Positions 34,520 to 47,655 are shown, counted from the first letter of the stretch. The stretch is 64,000 bases of DNA from Streptomyces platensis (GCF_008704855.1 NZ_CP023691.1:2480001-2544000), one strand, 5' to 3'. Made by a program: numbers and translations. The notes: a model not told the origin generated them from the sequence alone.

Positions 34520-35320
34520 CTATTCCGTCTCGCGGGGCGGGTCGGCCTCGAAGGCCATGAGTGTCAGGCCCGTGACCTGGATGACGGCGGTCCACTCGTC
34601 CTGGGTCAGGTCCGGGAATTCCTCCCGTACGCAGCTGGGGACAGGGCAGCCGGCAGCGCTCAGCACTGCCTTCGTGAGGGCCGGCCCCGAGCGGCTGAGG
34701 GACAAGCGCGGGCCTTGCGGGGGCTCGCCGGTGTGCAGCACCGCGATGCGGCGAGCGGATTCCTTGTTGTCGGGTGTTTCCGAGGCGAAGTTCAGGAGCG
34801 CGGTTCGCAGTTGCCCGGTGAGTTCGTCCGGGTGCCGGTCAGGGCGTTCCGGGATGTCAGCCAGTGCCTGGCAGAACTGTTCTCTCGCTACCGACCGGGG
34901 CGGTCTCGGGGTGCTCTGCGGAGGGTGGGCGGCACCGTCGCGCACCGGCTCGGGCTCGGACTGGAGGGCCATGAGGAGGAGTTTGGAGAGCAGCAGTACG
35001 GTCTCCCACTCCTCCTGGCGCAGAGTCGGGCAACTCTCCTGGACCTGGGGCGGAAGGGCGCTCCGGTCCGCGGACAAGAGCACGCGCGGCAGCTCTACGT
35101 CATAGTCCGCAAGCCGGAGACCGAGGCTTCGTCCCCAGGGGTGGTCCTCGGCGCCAAGGGTGACCAGGTCGACGCGCGAGCGCTCGCCCAGGGCCTCCGA
35201 AGCCAGTTCGCGCAGCGCGGTGGTGACTGCCGCGCTGAGGTCGGCCTCGTTCACGTCACCCCGTTCGCCGACGCGCAACAGGGCATCGCGCAGGCGTCCG
35301 CGCGGCGAGGACGGATGCAT
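34520..35320 (-). CDS. Hypothetical protein with internal domain duplication
   Basis: A 266-residue acidic cytosolic protein containing two related copies of one ~120-residue unit. Residues near 115 read PTLRQEEWETVLLLSKLLLM and residues near 240 read PDLTQDEWTAVIQVTGLTLM. Each is preceded by a stretch with a conserved Leu-Ser-Ala core and a Pro-x-Cys/Val loop. AGGAGGAG precedes the ATG at 35320. It lies 77 bases downstream of the kinase pair on the same strand and may be their partner or substrate; this is inference. No known domain was recognised. Confidence 0.75.
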   Translation of the reverse strand: MHPSSPRGRLRDALLRVGERGDVNEADLSAAVTTALRELASEALGERSRVDLVTLGAEDHPWGRSLGLRLADYDVELPRVLLSADRSALPPQVQESCPTLRQEEWETVLLLSKLLLMALQSEPEPVRDGAAHPPQSTPRPPRSVAREQFCQALADIPERPDRHPDELTGQLRTALLNFASETPDNKESARRIAVLHTGEPPQGPRLSLSRSGPALTKAVLSAAGCPVPSCVREEFPDLTQDEWTAVIQVTGLTLMAFEADPPRETE

Positions 35321-35397
35321 CGTCTCCTCCTGCGGCCGCCGCCTGAGTCGAGTAACTCCTGTGCCGCGGCCGGTCCCTGGCTCCTGTGCCGACGCGT

Positions 35398-37911
<2,514 letters not shown>

Positions 37912-37913
37912 TT

Positions 37914-40250
37914 TCAGGCTCCGTTCGCGTGGAGTGCGGCGACCGTCGTGGCCGTCGGGTCCGAGAGGCAGAGTCGCCCGTCACCGGCTGTCCACGCCAG
38001 TTTCGTGGGATCGGTTCCCTTCATGCCGGTGTACTTCCAGCGGGGCTTGCCGTTCGAGGGGTCACATGCCCAGACGACGGAGTCCGCACCCATCCGGTAC
38101 AGGTTTCCGTCGGCGCACAGCAGACGGGCGCCGAAGGGCCGGGAGTCCTTGGAGTCGGCGGGGAGCGGCGCCTTCCATCGCGTCCGGCCGGTGCCGCTGT
38201 CCAGGGCACCCAGGGAGTAGCCGTGGTCCTTGTCCTGCCAGAGGGCGTAGAGGATCTTCCCGTCCTTGTCGGCGGCGATGCCGTCGCCCCGGAGGGATGC
38301 CGGGACGGCGTCCGGCACCGACCACAGGCTCTTGCCGGTCGCCGGGTCCAGTGCCGACATCCGGCTGCCGCCGTCGACGAGGACGAAGTTCCGCCCGGCG
38401 GCGTCGACGGTGTGCGGCTCCGCCTTCTTCGCCCAGGCGACCTTGCCGTCGGCGTCGAGCGCCCGCAGCCGGGTGGTGCCCGCGAACAGGGTGTGGTCAC
38501 CGCGCTGCGGCAGGGCCGAGACGATGAGGTCGGTGTCCTCGCCGTATAACCAGGAGGTTGTGCGGGAGGCGAGGTCCAGCGCCCAGACGTGGTAGCCCGC
38601 GGGGGTCGGGCCGTGGTCCTTGCCGTCCCCCCAGCCGATCAGATACGCCGTGCCGTCCAGGATGCCGCAGAAGCGGAGCACGCCCCGGGTGTGCGGCCGG
38701 TCCAGCGTGGCCGTCCAGGCGGCCTTCCCGTTGGCGAGGTCGATCGCGAGTACGGCGCTCTGCATGGCCGTCGACTTCATCGACATCCCGGCCACGTACA
38801 GGTGATCGCCGTCCACGGCGGCGATGACGTTCGGCAGCGAGCCCTGGACCGAGAAGGCGATGCCGTGGTCGGCGCCGTTCACGGTCCACTTCGTATTGCC
38901 CTCGTCGTCGAGCCCCAGGACCCGTTCGAGGGAGGGGCAGGCCACCACGCCGTGGGACGAGAGCACCTGGGGGCAGGTCGCGGACTGTTTGTCCTTCCAG
39001 GCCAGGGTCGCTTCGGGGACGTCGTCGCCGGAGGGGCGGGGGCGGCCGGACCCGCCGCCGGCCTGCCCCGTACCGCCCAGGGCCAGCCAGGTCCCGCCTC
39101 CGGCCACCGCGAGCGTGCCGCCGGCCAGCCCGAGGATCAGCTTTCTGCGGCTCGTCCAGGGGCGGTCCGGGCCGGGGCGGTCCGGGCCGGGGCGGTCCGG
39201 CTCCGGGCGGCCCGCGACCGCATCACCCGGCTCCGGGCGGCCGGACTCCGGGCGGCCCGGACCCGCACCGTCCGACGCCGCCGGGAGGGGCTCCGCCGCC
39301 CCGGAAACCGCGACCGCGCTGCCGAGGACCGGCGCCACCTGGGTGAACGGCCGGGTCGGCGGGGGTTCGGGCAGTGTCGTCATGACGGCGCGGACGGCGA
39401 TGATGTCGGCGGCGACCGCCTCCGGGAGCCAGCCGCCGGACGGGATGGGGTGGCCCTCCCGCTCGACGAACTCGGACACCTGGCGCGGGGTCGGCCGGTC
39501 GTCGGGGTTCTTGGCGAGACAGGACGCGATCAGGTCCCGCAGTCCGGCCGGGACCGCGCCGAGATCGGGTTCGGTGTGCACGATGCGGAAGAGGACGCCG
39601 GCGGCCGCGCCCGCGCCGAACAGGCTGTCCCCGCCCGCCGCGAAGGCGATCGCCGAGCCCAGCGAGAACATGTCGCTGGCCGAGGTGAGCGCCTCCCCCA
39701 CCGCCTGCTCCGGCGACATGTACGGGGCCGAGCCGATGATCGCGCCGGTGGAGGTCAGCGCGGTGCCGTCGACGGCCCGCGCGATGCCGAAGTCGATGAC
39801 GCGCGGCCCGTCCAGCGCCAGCAGGACGTTCGCCGGTTTCAGGTCCCGGTGGATCAGCCGGGCGTCGTGCACGCTGGCCAGCGCCTCCGCCACCCCGGCG
39901 GTCAGCGCCCACAGCGCGTCCTCGGGCAGCGGGCCCCGGGTGCTGACCGCCTGGTCCAGCGAGACGCCGACGACGAAGGCGGTCGCCATCCAGGGGATCC
40001 GGTCCCGGGTATCGGCGTCCACGACCGGCGCCGTGAAGGCCCCGGACACCAGGCGGGCCGCCTCGACCTCGCGCTGGAAGCGGTCCCGGAACGCGTCGTC
40101 CCGTGCCAGGTCCGGCCGCACCACCTTCACCGCGACCGTGCGGCCCCGGGCCCGGCCGAGGTACACCGCCCCCATCCCGCCCGCGCCCAGCCGGCCCAGG
40201 AGTGTGTAGGGCCCGATCTGCCGTGGGTCCGCGGCCTCGAGCTGCTTCAT
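37914..40250 (-). CDS. Ser/Thr protein kinase with PQQ-like beta-propeller (kinase 2, TTA codon)
   Basis: A 778-residue paralogue of kinase 1. It has GAGGMGAVYLG, Lys42, HRDLKPAN with Asp136, DFG at Asp153 and SAPYMSPEQ. The linker is rich in Arg-Pro-Glu/Asp-Pro repeats (DRPGPDRPGPDRPW), followed by one membrane helix and a Trp-rich propeller (LWSVPDAVPA, TRWKAPLPAD, PRWKYTGMKG). Codon 568 is TTA (38549-38547), the rare leucine codon read only by the bldA tRNA in Streptomyces. It is the only in-frame TTA I found in the window. ATG at 40250 follows AAGGGGG; an earlier in-frame TTG is unlikely. Confidence 0.93.
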   Translation of the reverse strand: MKQLEAADPRQIGPYTLLGRLGAGGMGAVYLGRARGRTVAVKVVRPDLARDDAFRDRFQREVEAARLVSGAFTAPVVDADTRDRIPWMATAFVVGVSLDQAVSTRGPLPEDALWALTAGVAEALASVHDARLIHRDLKPANVLLALDGPRVIDFGIARAVDGTALTSTGAIIGSAPYMSPEQAVGEALTSASDMFSLGSAIAFAAGGDSLFGAGAAAGVLFRIVHTEPDLGAVPAGLRDLIASCLAKNPDDRPTPRQVSEFVEREGHPIPSGGWLPEAVAADIIAVRAVMTTLPEPPPTRPFTQVAPVLGSAVAVSGAAEPLPAASDGAGPGRPESGRPEPGDAVAGRPEPDRPGPDRPGPDRPWTSRRKLILGLAGGTLAVAGGGTWLALGGTGQAGGGSGRPRPSGDDVPEATLAWKDKQSATCPQVLSSHGVVACPSLERVLGLDDEGNTKWTVNGADHGIAFSVQGSLPNVIAAVDGDHLYVAGMSMKSTAMQSAVLAIDLANGKAAWTATLDRPHTRGVLRFCGILDGTAYLIGWGDGKDHGPTPAGYHVWALDLASRTTSWLYGEDTDLIVSALPQRGDHTLFAGTTRLRALDADGKVAWAKKAEPHTVDAAGRNFVLVDGGSRMSALDPATGKSLWSVPDAVPASLRGDGIAADKDGKILYALWQDKDHGYSLGALDSGTGRTRWKAPLPADSKDSRPFGARLLCADGNLYRMGADSVVWACDPSNGKPRWKYTGMKGTDPTKLAWTAGDGRLCLSDPTATTVAALHANGA

Positions 40251-40416
40251 CGCATCCCCCTTCAATGAGCCCCCACAGGCTACTGCCGGAGCCGTGGGCA
40301 GCCACCCCGGTTCCGATCAACCGCTCCCCCCAACATGCCCTGGCGTGACGGCTGTTGGGGTCGGCGCCTCGCCGGCGCGGCGGCGCCTCGCCCCCGCTGA
40401 CCGGGATTGACGGGCC

Positions 40417-40476
40417 GGCCCCGGACTCGGCCCCGGACTCGGCCCCGGACTCGGCTCCCGACTCGGCTCCGGACCG
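40417..40476 (+). repeat. 12-bp tandem repeat upstream of glycosylase gene
   Basis: Five units: GGCCCCGGACTC three times exactly (40417, 40429, 40441), then GGCTCCCGACTC and GGCTCCGGACCG. It ends about 40 bases before the predicted -10 of the next gene. Not CRISPR-like, as there are no spacers. Confidence 0.85.
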
Positions 40477-40517
40477 CCCGGCCGCCCCGCCGGCACGCGC
40501 CGCTCACACCCTCCGGG

Positions 40518-40529
40518 CAGACTGGCGTT
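40518..40529 (+). promoter_or_regulatory. Leaderless -10 box for Fpg/Nei gene
   Basis: CAGACT followed by GGCGTT and the ATG at 40530, without a Shine-Dalgarno sequence. Confidence 0.45.
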
Positions 40530-41399
40530 ATGCCTGAATTGCCGGAAGTTGAGTCACTCGCCCAGTTCCTCGCCGACCGTCTGGCCGGCCGGGCCGTCGG
40601 CCGGGTGTATCCCGTGGCCGTGCATGCGCTGAAGACCTATGACCCGCCGGTCACCGCGCTCGAAGGGGGTGCGTGCGAGGGGGTGACCCGCCACGGGAAG
40701 TTCCTGGATCTCCGGGTGGGGGCGCTGCATCTGGTGCTGCACCTGGCCAGGGCGGGGTGGGTGCGGTGGAACGACACCCTGCCGGCGGTGCCGCCGCGGC
40801 CCGGGAAAGGGCCGCTGGCGCTCCGGGTGCGGCTCGCCGATCCGGACGACGGCGCGGGGTTCGATGTGACCGAGGCGGGGAGTCAGAAACACCTCGCCGT
40901 GCATGTCGTACGGGATCCGCAGGAGGTGCCGGGAGTGGCGCGGCTCGGGCCCGATCCGCTCGGCGAGGACTTCACCCTGGCCGCCTTCCGTGCGCTGCTG
41001 GAGGGCGAGCGCCGGCAGATCAAGGGCGTGCTCCGCGATCAGCGCGTGCTGGCGGGAATCGGCAACGCCTACTCGGACGAGATTCTGCACATGGCCCGGA
41101 TGTCGCCGTTCAAACTGGCCGCGACGCTCTCCGGGGAGGAGGTGGAGCGGCTGTACGCGGCGGTCGGGAGCACGCTCACGGAGGCGGTCGAGCGGTCCCG
41201 CGGACTGGCCCTGAAGGACCTCAAGGCGGAGAAGAAGAGCGGGCTGCGGGTGCACGGGCGGAAGGGGGAGCCGTGCCCGGTCTGCGGGGACACGGTGCGC
41301 GAGGTGTCGTTCAGCGATTCGGCGCTCCAGTACTGCCCCACCTGCCAGACGGGCGGCAGGCCCCTGGCGGACCGGCGGCTGTCCCGGCTGCTGAAGTAG
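40530..41399 (+). CDS. Fpg/Nei family DNA glycosylase-lyase
   Basis: A 289-residue base-excision repair enzyme. It starts PELPEVE, where the N-terminal Pro and Glu3 are the catalytic pair. The helix-two-turn-helix region is GVLRDQRVLAGIGNAYSDEI, and the C-terminal zinc finger has CPVC and CPTC 16 residues apart. It removes oxidised bases and nicks the strand. Several Fpg/Nei paralogues exist in Streptomyces, so I do not choose between Fpg and Nei. It is probably leaderless; the promoter abuts a 12-bp repeat array. Confidence 0.92.
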   Translation: MPELPEVESLAQFLADRLAGRAVGRVYPVAVHALKTYDPPVTALEGGACEGVTRHGKFLDLRVGALHLVLHLARAGWVRWNDTLPAVPPRPGKGPLALRVRLADPDDGAGFDVTEAGSQKHLAVHVVRDPQEVPGVARLGPDPLGEDFTLAAFRALLEGERRQIKGVLRDQRVLAGIGNAYSDEILHMARMSPFKLAATLSGEEVERLYAAVGSTLTEAVERSRGLALKDLKAEKKSGLRVHGRKGEPCPVCGDTVREVSFSDSALQYCPTCQTGGRPLADRRLSRLLK

Positions 41400-41429
41400 C
41401 GGGGACGGCCGCCGGCCCGCCCGGGACGG

Positions 41430-43244
41430 TCAGTCCGCGGACCGGCCGGACGCCAGCAGCTCCCGGAGTTCGGCCACCGCCTCGCGGAGCCGGTCGGCGA
41501 AGGCCTCCATCGGGCCGGCCACCGCCCGGGGGGTGCTCAGGTAGAGGTGGAAGCGGTCGGGCAGCAGGACGTAGGCGACGCCGATACAGCGGCTGCTGGT
41601 GGAGCCGAAGCCGAAGTACTGGATGTTCTCGGACGGGGCGGAGCTGGTGCTCAGGTAGTCGTCCCGCATCGTCAGCCAGCCCGGACTGCGGTAGAGGGCG
41701 GGCTGCTCGGTGACGCCGAGTTCCGCGCCGCGCCGCCGCTGGATCAGCTCCAGCTCCCACAGGTGCTGCTCGGGGGCTTGGCCGGCCTGGCACTCCTTGG
41801 CGCGCGCCACATGCTTGCCGGCGGCGGCCCGGAACGCGGCCCGGCGGTCGTCCGGCGAGGCCGCCGGGTCCTCCATCGCGGCCACGAACGCCTGGATCTC
41901 CGGGGTGACGACGCGCATCGCCTCGGTCCGGCCGCGCCGCCACTGGCGGGTGGCGATCGATTCGTAGGTGGCGCCGAGGTGTCCCTTGGCCCGCTGATGG
42001 GCGAGCTGGTAGGCGAGCTGGACGAAGGCGTCCGGTGAGGCGCCCAGCGCCTTGGCGGTGGTGCTGCCGAAGTCGTCGAAGGAGACGGTGCGGGTGGCGG
42101 TGTTCGCCCCGTACTCCGCGAAGGCCTCGGCGGCGTCGCGCACCTGCGCCCGGAGGGCGTCGTCCAGCTCGAAGAGGACCGGCTCCAGGGACGGGAGCCC
42201 CTGGGAGCGGGCGCCGGACCGGGCGGAGTGTTCCTCGGCCGGGGCGCTGAGCAGGGCGTCGGTGAAGCTGAGGATGGTGGTTCCGTCCAGCTCGCAGTGC
42301 TCCACGTTGATGCCCGCCCGGCCGTCGGCGAAGACGATCAGGGAGACGGCCTTGTCGAACCAGCGGTTGCCGCCGTCGCCGTACAGCAGCCGGTCGCAGG
42401 CCTCCTGGACGTCCGCGGGGGCGGCGTCCTCCAGGCAGACGCAGAACAGCGCGGTCTCGATGTCGTCCAGGGCGTCGGCGTTGCGGGGGTGGTGGGCGCG
42501 CAGGGACTCCCGGGCGGCGGCCCACTCGGCGCGCGCCATGGTGGTGAGGTGGCCGACCGAGGTGCCGGCCGCGGCCGGTTCGGCACCGGCCTTCTGTACG
42601 GCGCGCAGGCCCGCTTCGAGGTCGTCCAGGCTGTGCGGGACCCCGTCCGCGCCGAGCACCTCCATCCGGAACAGGTTGCCGCGGTGGAACACCACGATGT
42701 GCCGGGCCTCGGACGGGCCGGGCCAGGCGTCGGTGTAGGGGCTGCGGACGGTGTCCTGTTCCGTCCCGGGGATCCGGGTGGCGGAGAACAGGAACCGGTT
42801 CTGCACCATCGACTGGGGCACGCCCCGCTGCACCACCGGAGGGATGGCCTCCTGGTCGAGCCGGCGCTTGTAGCCGACGGCGCCGGCGATGAGCCCGGCC
42901 GCCCGCTCCACCTGCGACTGCGGCTGCCCGGGGGCGGGGTCGCGGAACAGGAAGAAGAAGTTGGCGTTGAGCGCGATCCGGTCCCGGCGGCCCAGATAGC
43001 GGTACGGCCAGAAGGTGTCGAGCCAGCTGTGGACGCCCTCCGTGGCGTCGTACTCCTCCAGCGCCGCCTGAAGCACCCGGCCGGGGCCGCCGGGGCGGAG
43101 GAAGGCGGCCACCTCCGCCTCGGTCTCCGCCCGCCGGTCGTCGGTCAGCAGCGGCGCGCACCAGGCGAGGAACCTCTCGCAGCTCGCTTCCAGCGTGGGC
43201 AGCGGCACCCGGGGGAGGCTGTCCTCCTGGGCAAAAGTCGTCAT
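41430..43244 (-). CDS. Choline/carnitine O-acyltransferase family protein
   Basis: A 604-residue protein, the typical length of carnitine acyltransferases, which are uncommon in bacteria. N-terminal LPRVPLPTLEASCERFLAW matches the family start. The catalytic His is in GINVEHCELDG (His316). STSSRCIGVAYVLLPDRFHL near the C-terminus fits the family STS motif. Such enzymes move acyl groups between CoA and carnitine or a similar alcohol; the true acceptor here is unknown. The ATG at 43244 has AGGAAAGGG upstream and an AT-rich possible promoter. The 2-oxoglutarate oxygenase gene lies upstream on the same strand, and fadH, PadR and an acyl-CoA ligase are near. Confidence 0.88.
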   Translation of the reverse strand: MTTFAQEDSLPRVPLPTLEASCERFLAWCAPLLTDDRRAETEAEVAAFLRPGGPGRVLQAALEEYDATEGVHSWLDTFWPYRYLGRRDRIALNANFFFLFRDPAPGQPQSQVERAAGLIAGAVGYKRRLDQEAIPPVVQRGVPQSMVQNRFLFSATRIPGTEQDTVRSPYTDAWPGPSEARHIVVFHRGNLFRMEVLGADGVPHSLDDLEAGLRAVQKAGAEPAAAGTSVGHLTTMARAEWAAARESLRAHHPRNADALDDIETALFCVCLEDAAPADVQEACDRLLYGDGGNRWFDKAVSLIVFADGRAGINVEHCELDGTTILSFTDALLSAPAEEHSARSGARSQGLPSLEPVLFELDDALRAQVRDAAEAFAEYGANTATRTVSFDDFGSTTAKALGASPDAFVQLAYQLAHQRAKGHLGATYESIATRQWRRGRTEAMRVVTPEIQAFVAAMEDPAASPDDRRAAFRAAAGKHVARAKECQAGQAPEQHLWELELIQRRRGAELGVTEQPALYRSPGWLTMRDDYLSTSSAPSENIQYFGFGSTSSRCIGVAYVLLPDRFHLYLSTPRAVAGPMEAFADRLREAVAELRELLASGRSAD

Positions 43245-43406
43245 GGCGGCCCTTTCCTGACGGTTATTCAATTCTGCTCTCTCGATTCGGCTCGTGGGGA
43301 CCTGTGCTGTCACTCATCCATGGTCGCGCCGTCACCCACCGTGTCCGTCACCCCATGGTGCGGGGATCAGGGGCGGCACACGTACGGCGCGGCATCCGGG
43401 CCGCCG

Positions 43407-44276
43407 CTAGTCCAGCAGCCGGTCGCCCCGGACGGCCCGGCCCTCGGCCGCGGTGTGGGCGGGCAGGACCCGGCCGAAGAGCTGCCGGGTGCGGGCCACG
43501 CTTCCGATGACGCCGGGCCGCTCGCTGTAGGCGAAGATCGCGGAGTGGCGCGCGGTCTCGCCGCGCACCGGGCTCACCCGGTGGAGCGAGTAGCGGCCCC
43601 TGAACAGCTGGAGGTCGCCGGGGTGCAGCGGCAGGCGGCGGATCAGCCGCTCGCCCCGGCCGTCCAGGACGTCCCGGACGTCGTCGAAGCACTCGTCGTG
43701 CGCGGACCGGATGTTCGGGCAGTACTCGAAGACACCGCCGTCCTGCGCCTGCCGGGTGAGCATGCTGACGGTGAACTCGTTGGTGTCGAAGTGCCAGGGG
43801 TGCTCCATGCCCGGGGCCACGACATTGAGCACCAGCCCGGAGAGCGGGTCCGCCAGCTCGTGCAGCCGCGGCAGTCCGAAGCAGCGGGCCAGGAAGTCCT
43901 GGAACACCGGGTCGGAGTAGAGCCGGCTGATCAGGGACTCCGCCGGCACCCGGTCCCGCGGGACGAAGGCGTTGCCCCGCTGGAAGGTCCGCCGGCCGGG
44001 GTGGCCGGCCGGCAGCTCCTCGTCCACCGCGATGTTGTAGACGTTGACCGTCTCGACGTCGAAGTGCGCCTGCGGGGCGATGGCGGCGCACTCCTGCTCC
44101 AGCGCCGCGCGGAGCGCCGGGCGGACGAAGTCCGGCAGCACGGTGCAGCCGAGCGTTCGGAGTTCGTGCCGGGCCCGGGAGATCACGGCCTGGGCCCCGG
44201 CACTGTCGGGTTCCGGCAGGGGGTACCGGGCGGTGTCGACCACCTGGTCGAGCGTGAGGGCTTGCGCAGTGCTCAT
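43407..44276 (-). CDS. Fe(II)/2-oxoglutarate-dependent oxygenase
   Basis: A 289-residue enzyme. The iron triad is His162-x-Asp164 (HPWHFDTNEF) and His232 (YSLHRVSPV), with Arg243 (ARHSAIF) for 2-oxoglutarate. GGVFEYCPNIRSAHDECFDD and RTRQLFGR resemble the family that contains amino-acid hydroxylases and the BesD-type radical halogenases; there the Asp is replaced by Gly. Asp164 argues for hydroxylation here. This family assignment is from memory and tentative. GGAGAGG lies five bases before the ATG. It is the gene preceding the carnitine-type acyltransferase and diverges from fadH. Confidence 0.82.
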   Translation of the reverse strand: MSTAQALTLDQVVDTARYPLPEPDSAGAQAVISRARHELRTLGCTVLPDFVRPALRAALEQECAAIAPQAHFDVETVNVYNIAVDEELPAGHPGRRTFQRGNAFVPRDRVPAESLISRLYSDPVFQDFLARCFGLPRLHELADPLSGLVLNVVAPGMEHPWHFDTNEFTVSMLTRQAQDGGVFEYCPNIRSAHDECFDDVRDVLDGRGERLIRRLPLHPGDLQLFRGRYSLHRVSPVRGETARHSAIFAYSERPGVIGSVARTRQLFGRVLPAHTAAEGRAVRGDRLLD

Positions 44277-44406
44277 TCGATCCTCTCCACATGCGGGCAG
44301 ACCGTCGTGAGCCGGATGCCGCCCGCGGCCGCGCGGCCCGCTGCGGACCCCCCCTCCAGGCAGCCCCCGCGGTCCGCGCGCCGTAGGTCGCGCCCCCGGC
44401 TCTTCG

Positions 44407-44429
44407 GCAACTCCTCTTGCAGCAACTCC
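44407..44429. promoter_or_regulatory. Direct repeat GCAACTCC in oxygenase upstream region
   Basis: GCAACTCC occurs at 44407-44414 and 44422-44429, 15 bases apart. The second overlaps a small palindrome TTGCAGCAA (44417-44425). It lies about 140 bases upstream of the minus-strand oxygenase gene and shares the GCAACT core with the fadH operator. Confidence 0.4.
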
Positions 44430-44572
44430 ACCGAGGAGCAGCACAGTTGAAGCTCCCACAGCGTCGCCGGGTTGTCTGTGACACGTCGCACTGCGCGACC
44501 CCGTAACTGCGCGCCGTGCGGTGCGGAGCCGGGCGCCTTGGCGTGCGGCGGAGTAGTCTGCGTCACGTTTTT

Positions 44573-46659
<2,087 letters not shown>

Positions 46660-46665
46660 GCTGCG

Positions 46666-46717
46666 GCGGCGGCCGGGGGCGGCGGGCCCGCGCGGCCCGC
46701 CACGCCCCGGCCGCCGC
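46666..46717 (+). terminator. fadH terminator
   Basis: A 13-bp perfect stem (GCGGCGGCCGGGG / CCCCGGCCGCCGC) with a GC-rich inner hairpin. It ends 5 bases before the -10 of the PadR gene, separating the two transcripts. Confidence 0.65.
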
Positions 46718-46721
46718 GACC

Positions 46722-46733
46722 TAGGATTCCCTC
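46722..46733 (+). promoter_or_regulatory. Leaderless -10 box for PadR gene
   Basis: TAGGAT at 46722-46727, six bases, then ATG at 46734. There is no Shine-Dalgarno sequence. Confidence 0.6.
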
Positions 46734-47300
46734 ATGTCACTGCCGCACGCGATCCTCACCGCCCTGCTGGAGAAGCCGTCGTCGGGGCTGGCGCTGACCC
46801 GCAGGTTCGACCGGTCGATCGGCTACTTCTGGTCGGCCACCCATCAGCAGATCTATCGCGAGCTGGGCAAGCTGGAGCAGGCCGGGTTCATCCGGGCGCT
46901 GCCGAGCGAGCAGCCGTCGCGGGGGCAGAAGAAGGAGTTCGAGGTGCTGCCCGCGGGCCGGGCCGAGCTGACCCGCTGGGCCTCCGGTGAGCAGGAGTCC
47001 AAGCCCATCCGGGACGCGCTGCTGCTGCGGCTGCGGGCCTCGGCGGTGGTGGGGCGGGCCGGGCTCGACGAGGAGCTGCGGCGTCATCTGACGCTGCACC
47101 GGCGGCAGTTGGCGGAGTACCAGGAGATCGAGGACCGCGACTTCGGGGCGGCGGCGGACCCGGAGGACCGGTTGCGGCGGCTGGTGCTGCGGGCCGGGAT
47201 CGGGCTGGAGACCTTCTGGGTGGAGTGGCTGGCGGAGGCGCTGGCCGAGGTGACGGACATGGACGGCGCGACGGCCCCGGGGGGCGGCGCGGCCGGCTGA
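46734..47300 (+). CDS. PadR family transcriptional regulator
   Basis: A 188-residue regulator. The N-terminal PadR winged helix (SLPHAILTALLEKPSSGLAL, then YFWSATHQQIYRELGKLEQA) is followed by a Vir-type C-terminal helical dimerisation domain with many Arg/Leu residues. PadR proteins usually repress a neighbouring operon and respond to a small aromatic or acyl ligand. It is located just after fadH. Candidate targets are the inverted repeat in the fadH promoter and the GCAACTCC repeats upstream of the oxygenase gene. Confidence 0.92.
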   Translation: MSLPHAILTALLEKPSSGLALTRRFDRSIGYFWSATHQQIYRELGKLEQAGFIRALPSEQPSRGQKKEFEVLPAGRAELTRWASGEQESKPIRDALLLRLRASAVVGRAGLDEELRRHLTLHRRQLAEYQEIEDRDFGAAADPEDRLRRLVLRAGIGLETFWVEWLAEALAEVTDMDGATAPGGGAAG

Positions 47301-47322
47301 ACCGCACCACGGGCACGGCGTG

Positions 47323-47362
47323 GGGCGGCCGGCCCCGGGGGAAGTCCCGGGGCCGGCCGCCC
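47323..47362. terminator. Bidirectional terminator, PadR gene / small gene
   Basis: A 17-bp perfect GC stem (47323-47339 with 47346-47362) and a 6-nt loop, the longest perfect stem in the window. It lies between convergent genes. Confidence 0.85.
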
Positions 47363-47382
47363 TGTTGATGCGCCGGGTGCCG

Positions 47383-47655
47383 TCAGCAGTTGTCGTAGAT
47401 CAGGGCGCGCACCAGACGGCAGGTCGTGTCGGACGGGGCGTGCACCCCTATGTCGGCCGCGGTGCTGCGGATCTTGCGGTTGTGGGCCTGCTCGGGGCGG
47501 TAGACGCCGGTGTCGAGCAGGGCGATGGCCAGCCGCATGGCCTTCAGGCGGCGGTTGTGCGATTCGTACCGCTCGCGCGGCCATCCGGCGGGCAGCGGCT
47601 TCCTGGGCAGTGGGTGGGCCGGGAGAGGCTTCGTCATGAGTGTGGCAGCGGCCAT
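47383..47655 (-). CDS. Small conserved hypothetical protein
   Basis: A 90-residue basic protein. The N-terminus is Pro/Leu-rich (KPLPAHPLPRKPLPAGWPRE). It is followed by RRLKAMRLAIALLDTGVYRP and a C-terminal region ending TTCRLVRALIYDNC, with two cysteines. AGGAGGT precedes the ATG at 47655, a strong ribosome-binding site. No membrane segment. The family is unknown to me; it may be one of the small proteins widespread in Streptomyces. It lies between convergent PadR and the co-directional acyl ligase gene. Confidence 0.75.
   Translation of the reverse strand: MAAATLMTKPLPAHPLPRKPLPAGWPRERYESHNRRLKAMRLAIALLDTGVYRPEQAHNRKIRSTAADIGVHAPSDTTCRLVRALIYDNC

Noticed and set aside
38589..40268. 559-codon plus-strand frame opposite kinase 2
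   Set aside because: Antisense to a complete kinase with all catalytic motifs; Arg/Gly/Ala-rich composition and no ribosome-binding site.
40417..40476. CRISPR-like array
   Set aside because: Units are directly adjacent with no spacers and no cas genes are present; it is a simple tandem repeat.
42228..44450. 740-codon plus-strand frame over acyltransferase and oxygenase
   Set aside because: Covers two motif-bearing minus-strand genes and the intergenic region; composition is that of an antisense frame.
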